From Centrapalus pauciflorus (taxonomy: Eukaryota; Streptophyta; Magnoliopsida; Asterales; Asteraceae), in NCBI GenBank assembly GCA_020465985.1, contig JAANYP010004670.1, forward strand, positions 1 through 64,000: a stretch of 64,000 nucleotides of DNA. Direction: 5' to 3'. A program made the translations under genes and the position numbers. A model generated the notes under the pieces. That model saw only the letters and a list, made by a program, of their open reading frames with translations, made no database searches and was not told where the DNA came from. Below, piece after piece: positions 54,896 through 64,000 of the stretch; position 1 is the first letter of the stretch; every line of letters starts with the position of its first letter.

Positions 54896-57450
54896 CTAGG
54901 TAAGGCAAGTTTCAAGAAAGGAGGATTGAAAAGTGGCAGTAGCTGAAAGAAGTGAAATAGCAGCCTTGTCAGTGTCATTGAACATTAGACTCTTAAATTG
55001 TGCAAGAGTTATATAGATTGATTCTTGCACATCTTCAAAGCCTGATTCCACAGTGTTGGACAAAGATACCACTAAGGTATTCAAATAGGGTAAAGTGGAG
55101 GGTAGTGAGACAGAACAGGTTTCAGCTACACTTAATAGTTGTTAGGACATAGCTGCCAAGATGGACACAGAGTCCTATTGATTAGAAAGGAGAGAGGAAA
55201 GGGAAGTAGAGAGTTGTTGCAGCTGTGCAGTGAGTGCAAGCAGTTGAGAGGAATAGTTAGGTTATGGAGAGGGTGATGGAAAGGATGTCTTGAACGAATC
55301 ATGAAACCCTGCAAGCTGTGCCGATACTATGTCTGTAATGGTAGTAGGAAGGGTGGTCATGGAATTTTCTAAAGAACTAACCTTGTTGGACAGCACAGTA
55401 AGCAGTTCCTTCAAGGAAACGTCTTTCAATGACGAAGTAGTGTGGGTGGATTGTTTTTATTGAGTGGATGAAGATGAAGGTGAAGATGAAGATGGTGGAG
55501 TGGTAGATTCACTTGGTGATGGTAGGGGCACGGTGGAAAGAAGTTTCATGGCATGTGCAAAGGTCAAGTGACCTAACTTAGAGGGATCAAGGATACCTTC
55601 AGCAGTGGCCAAACCTGCTTCATGAGGTGAGGTAATGGGGGGATGTTTGCCATTTAGTGGCCACTGGGATTGTGACTCCTTCATCAAGGACATGCGTTGT
55701 TCCCTCGGTAGTGCCTACGTATTGAGGCACCTCTTCATGGGGTGAAGTAATGTGCGATTCAAAATCAGTAGTGGTAAAAACTGGTGATGGAATTTGCATC
55801 TGGGAAAGGCTTTACCGAACAGTTGTTCAGAAACCTGACGATCATGAGGAGCAGAAGTTGAAGGATGATCAGTTAGTGGGCTTGAACCAACTATTTTGGC
55901 ACATTGTGCAGGCTCATGTTGTGAAGGAGAAATATGAGTAGGGGACAGTATGGACGCAGTGTGGAGTGGAGATGGCTCCTATCTTTCAATATCCTCAACC
56001 TGTTAAGAGGAAGGGATAGTTAATGTGGTTGCCTCCATGTGTACAACTGGTACCTGTTAGGAGGAACCATAGGGCTCAGGCTGACTATGGGTTGACTCAG
56101 GAAGGAGTGAAGCAGGCTCCATAGAGGGTGCACCTTCTCCCAAAATGGGAGAAGGGGATGCAGTAGAGGATGCTTCTTTTGCAACTGACTCCTGTTGAGA
56201 GGGGTCAGAGAAGGCTTTGATGAGTGGGTAGGCTGGTGGTTTTCTTTCTAGCTAAGGATTTTCTCCTTTGCCTGGCGTACATGTTGGGAGAAGAGGGAGA
56301 AGTGGGAGGTTGTTGTGTTTGGACTCGTGAGAAGACTAGGCTAGAAACAGGTGGTGGAACCTGTTTCATAGTCTCAGATGGCATAGAGCCACTGGACACA
56401 AAGGCTTCTGGTTTAACAGATGAACCTGGGGAAACACCCTGCTCACCCTCAGGCACAGAGACTAAGGGTGCAGACTTCATTGTTTTGGCCTTCTTGGTGA
56501 CAGGCCCAGCTTCAGCAGACATCAAGGCACATTTTTCCTTTTTAGTCCTTGATTTGGATTTTTCCTTGGAAGCAGGGGCTGGATCCACCTCCTGAGTAGA
56601 AGGTCCTTCCACTAAACCAAGCATCCTTCTCATTTGGAATTGAGAGAGGTGGATCATCAGCAGACACCAGAGCATGAAATACTTTGTTTCCAATGACAGG
56701 AAACGTCATTGACTTCAAGAATGGTTGGGAGTTGTAGAGGTTGTCACCACAGAAATGTTTGAATATGAGGCTTAAGAATCTGGGGTACCTTATAACTAGA
56801 GGGCGTTGATCCTGTTCCACAAAGGCCCTCAGATTGGAGAACATCCACTTGGCCATATTCAATGTAGTCTCATCCACAAACAGCAAGGCTATTTGGACTT
56901 CATCTCGGCTGAGCTGGTCAAAAGAACCAACCTTACAGCTTAGAATCATAACAACATAGACAAAGAGAAAACGGTAGGTTGGTGCAAGCTCTTTACTAAA
57001 CAGAGTAGCACCCACCCTTGGTGCAGATACACCACAGCATCTTAGCAGATTAGCTATTTGTTGATTTTCAGGCTGTGGTTTATCATATATCTCAATTATA
57101 GGAAGATGAAGTACCTCCAGAAGAAGGGCATCAGTTATCTAAGCAACTTAAGTGTTGTTGAGGATGGTTCTTCAGATGGTTTTGCTAGCAGAGTCATAAG
57201 AACATGTGTACCAGAACTCACAAACCATTTCTTGATACATGACATCAGGAGTGGCTGTCATGGCATAGTTCAGAGGGTGAGCTTTCAGGAATTCCACCAT
57301 CGATTCATAGCCTTTCCCAACATAGTTCTTGGGAATGGTCAGATTGGCCACATAGTTTGTGGGTTTGATGGCTAGCATGGTGGTGACTAATGGGTGTTTT
57401 ACAACATCATCACCAAGGAATGCAGGTACAAAGGGAGTGTTGGAGGCCAT
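54896..57450 (-). pseudogene. aORF of element D, decayed
   Basis: From MASNTPFVPAF (57450) the frame contains the conserved block SMVEFLKAHPLNYAMTATP and EMVCEFW, ends at a TGA at 57172, and resumes in the same frame at 57015 with FLFVYVVMILS and IRYPRFLSLIFKHF. These match the A/B and C aORFs in order. A frameshift near 56630 leads to a Lys/Ser/Pro-rich middle (SKSRTKKEKCALMSAEAG). Further fragments (55457-55693, Pro/Ser-rich; 54896-55084, helical) continue to near the purine tract. The C-terminal boundary is not certain. Confidence 0.72.
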
Positions 57451-57486
57451 TGTTGAAGTACATGAGAATGCACGAGTCGCAGACAC

Positions 57487-58182
57487 TAAGTCTTTTGAAT
57501 GTATTTAGGGTTTTTCGAGAGTATGGATTATAGAGTCGTAGTAGGGAAAAAGATGAAACAGTGATAGTGGGTATTTATAAGATATGAATATGAGATAGTG
57601 GGAGAGAGAAATGGGCAGTTGATCTGAAATGTGATGACTAACGGAACGGTTACCACATCAGCACGTTTGTCAGACCAACTTGACACTTTATCTCCACTTA
57701 AACACGTAACACACATTATCTGCAAATAATTAAGATACGTAAATACATAATTTATGTAACTTAAATGACAAGTAATGTTAATTAAAAGTTGATGTTCAAA
57801 GTTGTTGTTCAAACCTGTGATGAAAGTGTTTCATCAAAAAATGATCAGTTTGTAAGTTGTTTACGAAACGTGTGCAGTTATTTAAGAGCAGGTTTTAGTT
57901 TAAAACCTGTTCAATAACTAGAACAGATTACAAGGCTCGCCTTGTATGACAGATTACAGAGTGAGCAGGTTTCATGTTTAGACAGCAAAGCAGGTTTGAA
58001 AGAAAACTTAGTTTTGAAAGACTTGTTATTTTGTCAAACCTCTTACTTGCCAAACCTGTCCAAATCTTAGATAATTGGTGAAACCTGTTCTATCAGAGCT
58101 GTTATTTAAGATTTTGATAGTTTTCATTAAAGTATTCTTTGAACATCAATGACACTTAGTCACTTTTATTTAACATTCCCAA
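57487..58182 (-). other. pol-aORF spacer of D: no gene seen
   Basis: About 700 AT-rich bases with repeated aaacctgtt/aacaggttt words (about 57890-58095), the D-specific counterpart of the spacer motifs in A and C. Confidence 0.65.
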
Positions 58183-59530
58183 CTAGCACACAAGGGAAAT
58201 AAACCTATTTTCATCAAGGGGTTTGGTGAAAATATCTGCAACTTGTTCTTCTGTGGGAACAAAAGTTACATCAACATTACCTTTTTGGATGTTACCCCTT
58301 ATGAAATGATGTCGGACTTCTATATGCTTTGTTCTAGAGTGGAAGACAGGGTTGTTGGAGATTGCTGTGGCGCTAGTATTGTCACACAGAATAGGACTTT
58401 TCCTATATACCAAACCATAAAACTCAAGCTGATGTTGCATCCATAGGATCTGCCCACAACTGCTTCCAGCAGTAATATATTCAGTTTCAGCAGTTTAAGT
58501 GGAAACAGAGTTTTTCTTCTTACTGCACTAACTAATCCAATTTCGACCAAGGAGTTGACACCCACCTGTTGTGCTCTTTGTATATAGCCTGCAACCTGTA
58601 AAATCAGAATATGTGTAGCTAATTAGATCAAGGCTAGAGTCTTTGGGATACTAAAGACCCAAACCTGGTGTACCCTTTAGGTATCTGAAGATTCTTTTTA
58701 CACCAGCTACATGTGATTCCTTTGGATCAGCTTCAAACCTAGCACATAGATGGGTAGAAAACATTATATGTGTTCTACTAGCAGTTAGATATAGCAAGCT
58801 CCCAATCATACCTCTGTAAGCTGTTACAGAAACAGGTTTGCCACAGGTTTCTGCGCCCAATTTAACATTGGTTGCCATTGGGGTTTTGATGGGAGAACAT
58901 TGACCAAATTTAAACTTTTTTCAAAATATCAAATGTATACTTTCTTAGATTTATAAAAATTCCATTTGAGTTTTGTTTAACCTATAATCCTAGAAAGAAA
59001 GTTAGTTCACCCATCATGCTCGTTTCATACTTAGATTTCATGAGCAATGAGAAATTCTTGCATAGCTGTTCATTAGTAGAACCAAATATAATGTCATCCA
59101 CATAGATTTGAACAAGCATAATATCATACTTTACTTTCTTTATGAACAATGTAGTATCCACATTACCTCTAGAATATCCATTGCTCATAAGGAATTTAGT
59201 AAGAATGTCATACCAGGCTATTGGCGCTAGTTTTAGTCCATAGAGAGCTTTTTCCAACTTATAGACGTGACTTGGATTATTTTAATTTTCAAAACCTGGA
59301 GACTGCTTAACATATACCTCTTCTTGCAGCGTACCATTCAAAAATGCACTCTTCACAATCATTTGAAATACCTTCATGCTCTTGTGAGCAGCATATGCCA
59401 GAAACAAATGAATTGCATCTAGCCTGGCCACTTGAGCAAATGTTTCATCATAGTCAATACCTTCTTCTAGTCTATACCCTTGAGCAACCAGCCTTTCCTT
59501 ATTTCTAATAACATGACCTTGCTCATCCAT
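58183..59530 (-). pseudogene. pol: RT and RNase H of element D, decayed
   Basis: RT starts at 59530 (GHVIRNKERLVAQGY, EEGIDYDETFA). A one-frame break near 59270 is followed by KALYGLKLAP and YVDDIIFG (YVDD at 59093-59104), then a degenerate stretch and YRGMIGSLLYLTASR with the FRYLKGTPGLGL motif (58651-58878). The first RNase H part is frame-broken (58320-58565). The last part is readable (HIEVRHHFIRGN, VADIFTKPLDENRF) to 58183. The 5' side is cut by E. Confidence 0.88.
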
Positions 59531-59540
59531 TTTTTTTCTG

Positions 59541-60196
59541 TGTTACGAAATATTCTAAGTATGTCAAGCTGTTAGTTAGATTTCTCAGACTGTTAGTAGA
59601 TTTTCTGTGTAAGTACAAAGTTCAAGCTGTTAGTTAAAAAAGTTCGAGATGCTAGTTCAAAAGTTCAAGCTGCCAGTATTAAAGCCCAAGCTGCTCAACA
59701 GATAGACTTCAAGCTGCTCAACAGCTCAATAAACAGAAAGTGCTGATATTCAGGAAAGGATATATTTTGAAGATTCAAGCATACCTACTATCAGAGAAAT
59801 CAGAGTTTTTCAAGGAAACAAATTAGAAAGTAATATATATACATAGAATAGGTTTTCTATTGTAAGTCTGCACGTACAAGTTTATTCCGTTGTAATTTTC
59901 TTTCTGATTAAGTTTTCATAAGCCTCTAAGGTTTTAAAACCCTAGGAACAATTTGTGTTCTTCGTCTAATCAAACAGATTAGAGGTGATTGTAATCATTG
60001 AGTTTGGCAATACAAATGACATTTTGATTATTGATTGTGTTTATGTGATTATTTGTTTTTTTAAAAGCTTTTCTTAAAACAATTAAGTGTTATTCCACAA
60101 ACTTCTTAATTGGACTTTGATTGGATACAAGGTTATTGGTTTATACTCTGATTAATTCAAACCAATTAATCTTAGGTAGTGATTTTGATCTTGACA
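59541..60196 (+). repeat. 5' LTR of element E
   Basis: It runs TGTTACGAAATATTC to TTGACA, 656 bp, clearly homologous to the A/B LTR. The motif field, TATA box (59834-59841) and hairpin 2 (59965-59983) are conserved. Confidence 0.92.
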
Positions 60197-60198
60197 AG

Positions 60199-60210
60199 TG
60201 GTATCAGAGC
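60199..60210 (+). other. Primer binding site, initiator Met-tRNA (element E)
   Basis: TGGTATCAGAGC begins two bases after the LTR. Confidence 0.93.
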
Positions 60211-60272
60211 CACAGGTTTTTCTTTGTTTTCAAAGTCAGAAGCTTTATTTTAAAATTTTTAATTTTCCAGCA

Positions 60273-62929
60273 ATGGAATTTGATAATAGCAGTAGTTAAT
60301 CTGGGCAAGGACTCAAAGTGCCTATGCTTAAACCCACTAAGTTTGAGATGTGGAAACTCAGGATTCAACAGCACATTCAATTTATTGATTATGCCATATG
60401 GGAAGCTCTGAATTTCCTCCTGTAGTTGATCCTGAACTTGATGCTGAGGGAAAACCCATAAAAACTCCTCCAAAAACAGAACTTGAAAGAAAGGCTAGAA
60501 TGAATGAAGTGAAAGCTCTTACACTTCTTCAGATAGCCACTCCTAATGCTTATCAACACCAGTTTAAAAAGCTTTACATTGCTCATTCTCTTTGGATTGC
60601 TTTAGAGAAAAAGATTTGCTGGCAATGCTAGCACCAAGAGAAATCAAAAGGATCTTTTGAAACAGCAGTATGAGAACTTTTCTGGTGGCAAGAATGAAGA
60701 CCTTACTCAAATATTTGACAGGGTTAACAAACTGATAGGTGAATTGGAGAGTGCCAAAGTCAGCTTGGATCAAGATGAAGTAAACAGAAAATTTCTTAGT
60801 TCTCTTGGAGAAGAGTGGACAGTCTATGCTGCATAATGGAGAACCAAAGATACTCTTGATGAAATAGAGTTGGATGATCTTTACAACAGTCTGAGAGTGT
60901 TTAAAACTGAGATTGAAACTAAAAAGAAATCCTTTACTTATAATCATAACACTGCTCTACTGTCATCTGAAAAATCTAACTTTTGTGATTCCTTTTCAGG
61001 TGCAGATGCTACCACTACTGAAGTTCATTATGATGCTTTTGTTGCCAGTGATGGACTGTTTGCTCTAAATGTTGAAGATTTAGAACAGATTCATCAAGAT
61101 GATCTAGAGGAGATGGACTTGAAATGGCAGCATGCAATGTTGACTATGAGGGCTAAAAGGATTCTGAAGAGAACTGGCAGATCCAACTTTCAAGCAGACC
61201 TGAAGGAAAACCAGCATTTGATAAATCCAAAGTTGAATGCTTTAAATGTCACAAGCTTGGTCACTTTGCCAGAGAATGCAGATCCCAAGGTCAACAGCCA
61301 CCAAGACCCTAACAAACCAATCAAGTTTCGTCATCACAAGCACTTGTCTCTCAAGAAGACAATGTGTTTGACTGGAGTGATCAGACAGAGGAAGAGTTTC
61401 AAAATCAAGCTCTAATGGCAGAAACATCAAATGTCACCTCCACTGAACTTCCATCTGAGGTAAATACTAAACTCTGCTCCCAAACATGCAATAATATGGT
61501 TAAAAAGTACAGAGTTCATAATGAGAGCATGTGCAAAACTCTAGCTAAGATGGAAGAGAGGAGATATGAGTATATGCAGGCCATTGAAGATCTTGAAAAA
61601 TAGATCAATAACTATAAGGATAATGAAGTTCAAATGGGACATGATAGAGCATATCATGAGCGGGAGAAAAAGGAGGTGAATAAGAAAATAGAGTCTCTAA
61701 ATAAGAAATTACATGAGGCTGATCAGAAGGTGTTAGAAGCTAATAAGAAACTAGAATCTGTCAATATAGATCTAGGAAACTTCAAATTGGCAAATCAAAA
61801 GCTGGAACACCTAATGGAAGTTCAATTTAAAGATAGGGTAAAATTTCAGCTCAATCCCAAAGAAGGTATAGGATGCAGAGCCACTCCACCTCCATACAAC
61901 AACAAATACATTTATCCAATGAGTGAAGTTGCTGATAGGCTTGTTAATGAACCATTAGATGAGTCTATGACCACTGTACATCCTGTCCTTGAAATCAGTC
62001 CTGAATCTAAAGAAGATCTCATTAAAAATGAAGACTGTGAGTGCAAAGAAGCTGAAAAAGGACACTAAAAAATGAGTGTACGTATAGCAGCCCCAAAACC
62101 CAGTATGAAATGAAAAGAGAAGATGAGTGTATGCCATGCTACTCCCCAGGTTTCTGTACCTTCTAACTGTAACACTGCATCTTACTCAAAAGGTAATAAA
62201 AGGGGTAAGACTGTTCCAATTTGCACATGCCAAAAGCATGGTGTCCAAAAGTTTCCCAAACAACAGCAAGTAAGGGGAAATCAAAGGAACAAGAATCAGT
62301 TATGGTCTGATAAAACTGGTTCTCAAATCAAAACAGTCAAAAGATGTTTCCATTGTGGCAGGAAAAACCATTTGGCCAGACATTGCTTGTACAAACCATC
62401 TGTTGCAAAACAGACTGTGGTTCAGCCACAGGCATTTGTTAAAAATACTAAAAATCTTAAGGTCGAAACCCCTGTTGCACCAGTTCCAAAGAAAACAGTT
62501 GATCACAGGTTCTCAAAAGTCAATAAAAAACAGTCCACACACCAAAAACAAGTTTTAGCAAAACCAAAATCAAATTTTAAACAGATATGGTGTGTTAAAG
62601 GCAAAAACTCAGGTGAAACTGTTGATACAAATGTTGAAGCTGCCAAGCCTAAAGTTGAAACTGTTAGTGCAAATTCTGAAGCTGTTAGCACTACAGACTC
62701 AGTTCAGACTGCTAGGCTCAAAATTGGAACTGGTGATGGATCATCTGAGACTGTTACTGCAAAGAATGGACAAAACACCTGGATACCTCATGTCATAACT
62801 AAATACTTTCCACAGAATCCATCAGTGGATCTCACTAAGTATAAGAAGTCAAAGACAGTGTTTAGTTATGTCAATGCACAAGGACAACCCAAAACCAACT
62901 TGGTTTGGGTTTACTCCACTACTAACTAA
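60273..62929 (+). pseudogene. gag: Gag polyprotein of element E, many lesions
   Basis: The ATG at 60273 gives MEFDNSSS and then TAA at 60297-60299, where A has Gly. A one-base deletion near 60408, an insertion near 60605, a TAA near 60835 and a TAG near 61603 follow. The gag core can be followed in pieces (60398-60631, 60870-61190), the first CCHC (CFKCHKLGHFAREC) in a broken frame near 61230-61275, and the coiled coil at 61364-62068. The second half is open at 62123-62929 with CFHCGRKNHLARHC and the family end YSTTN. The order is the same as in A. Confidence 0.9.
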
Positions 62930-62931
62930 GC

Positions 62932-64000
62932 TTTTATTTGTGCAGGGCAACCACAGGTCATAACATAAACAAGATGGCATTTGGACAGTGGCTGCTCTAG
63001 GCATATGACAGGCAATTCTGAATGCTTGTCAAATTTCAAAGGCTTTGAAGGAGGTTTTGTTGCATTTGGAGGAAATTCCAAGGGAGGTAAGGTCACAGGT
63101 AAAGGTACTGTCAAAGCAGGCAATATGCTTTTCAATGATGTTTTGTATGTTGAACAGCTGAAGTGCAATTTATTAAGTGTGTCTCAAATCTCTGATAAAC
63201 AAAATATTGTTGTCTTCACAGCTTCTGAGTGCATTGTTCTTTCAAAGGATTTTAAAATACCTGAAGGTCTTGTTTTACTTAGAACACCAAGAAAGGACAA
63301 TGTCTACTATTTGGACACAGATCTTTTATCCAAATAAAGTACTTTAAGCTGTTTAATATCCAGAGCATCATCCAATGAGTCTGCTCTTTGGCACAGAAGA
63401 ATGTGTCACATGAACTTCAAATCCTTGAATGTGCTGGTCAAAAAGAATTTGGTAAGAGGTTTACCACAAAAGGAGTTCATTTGTGATGATCATTGTGTAG
63501 CATGTCTTAAAGGCAAGTGTTCTTCTCATAAGTTTAAAGAAGTAAATTCAATCTCATCTACTCTTCATCTTATTCATATGGATCTCTTTGGTGTAACATC
63601 TGTTTTGAGTTTGAATAAAAGGGCTTACTGTTTAGTCATTGTTGATGATTTCACCAGATTCACATGGGTATACTTTCTTAGGACTAAAGATGAAACTGCT
63701 GAGCTAGTTAAATCTTTTATTCTTAAGATAGAAAACCAATCCAACTTAAAAGTAAAGGTGATTAGATCAGACAATGGGACTGAGTTTAAACCATATCCTA
63801 AACAGTTTCTGTGAGTCTAAAGCCATTGCTAGGCAATATAGTGCACCAAGAACACCACAGCAAAATGGTGTAGCTGAAAGAAAGAACAGAACTTCAATTG
63901 AGGCTGTTAGAACCATGCTAGCTGATTCCAAAAGGCCAATGACCTTTTGGGCAGAAGCAGTATATACAGCTTGCTATGTTCTGAATAGGGTTCAGGTTGT
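62932..64000 (+). pseudogene. pol: Pol of element E (protease and integrase part), truncated by window
   Basis: Protease DSGCSRHMTGN and GGFVAFGGNSKGGK lie at 62981-63337, ending in a TAA (63335-63337). The integrase finger (RRMCHMNF, CVACLKGK, with six bases missing after it) and core (HMDLFG, RSDNGTEF) lie at 63401-63814. A frameshift near 63790 follows. The NGVAERKNRT motif is still readable near 63870 in another frame. One base is missing near 62960 compared with A. Confidence 0.9.

Larger units (their letters stand above)
54742..59540 (-). mobile_element. Ty1/copia element D, decayed 3' half
   Basis: On the minus strand it holds RT and RNase H, a spacer and an aORF. Integrase, gag and the 5' LTR are absent because E is inserted at 59541. 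Many indels indicate age. The layout with an aORF after pol puts it in the same broad lineage as A and C. Confidence 0.82.
59541..64000 (+). mobile_element. Ty1/copia element E (A/B/E family), older copy, runs off the window
   Basis: The LTR, primer site, gag and the first part of pol align with A and B but with many substitutions, stops and indels. It is inserted in RT of D (possible duplication ttctg at 59536-59540). The window ends within integrase. Confidence 0.93.

Overview
This is a repeat-only window of a large, AT-rich flowering-plant genome. I see no host gene, rRNA or tRNA gene. Essentially every base belongs to LTR retrotransposons nested inside one another. The plant assignment rests on Ty1/copia elements with plant initiator-Met-tRNA primer sites, Ty3/gypsy chromoviruses with a C-terminal chromodomain, and copia elements with a long extra ORF (aORF) after pol. 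That ORF resembles proteins often mislabelled 'synaptobrevin, longin-like' in Asteraceae annotations. An asterid or other eudicot host is my inference only.

Layout. Element A (copia, +, 1-10303) lies in the 3' LTR of gypsy element G1 (-, 10304-11861 and 25036-~28980). Copia element C (+, 11862-25035) is inserted into G1 pol with target duplication ccagc. At ~28980 G1 abuts a truncated copia element F (-, ~28980-29245 and 49322-53212). F is split by gypsy element G2 (-, 29246-49321, target duplication aaata). The 5' LTR of G2 is itself split by copia element B (+, 38228-48917, target duplication tattc). To the right are a copia 3' LTR (H, +, 53282-54360), an uncertain LTR-like piece (54361-54741), a decayed copia element D (-, 54742-59540), and copia element E (+, 59541-end of window), which cuts D.

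Families. A, B and E are one family (about 10.5 kb, LTR about 680 bp). C and F are a second family (C is 13.2 kb, LTR about 610 bp). D is a third. All three carry, after the RNase H end of pol, a same-strand aORF whose N-terminal halves are recognisably homologous. G1 and G2 are Tekay-like chromoviruses (gag, protease, RT, RNase H, integrase, chromodomain). The two LTRs of B differ at about 4 of 679 sites and those of G2 at about a dozen of ~2240, so both insertions are recent. A is older by its short LTR comparison, and D and E are decayed.

How the parts work together. In each element the LTRs supply promoter and polyadenylation signals. The primer site and polypurine tract prime reverse transcription. 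Gag forms the particle, protease processes it, RT/RNase H copies the RNA and integrase inserts the cDNA. Every element here carries at least one lesion, so any movement would need helper copies. The most intact frames are A gag, B aORF and G2 gag-protease-RT.

The observations I would follow first are: (1) three tandem stem-loops with covarying arms in the 2-kb pol-aORF spacer of C; (2) a 90-bp GT-AG intron-like insertion in G2 pol, absent from G1; (3) family-specific short motifs scattered through LTRs, spacers and disordered coding linkers, including a 44-nt palindrome present in two different genes of the same element; (4) a conserved +1 gag/pol frame change in A, B and E; (5) extra internal polypurine tracts.
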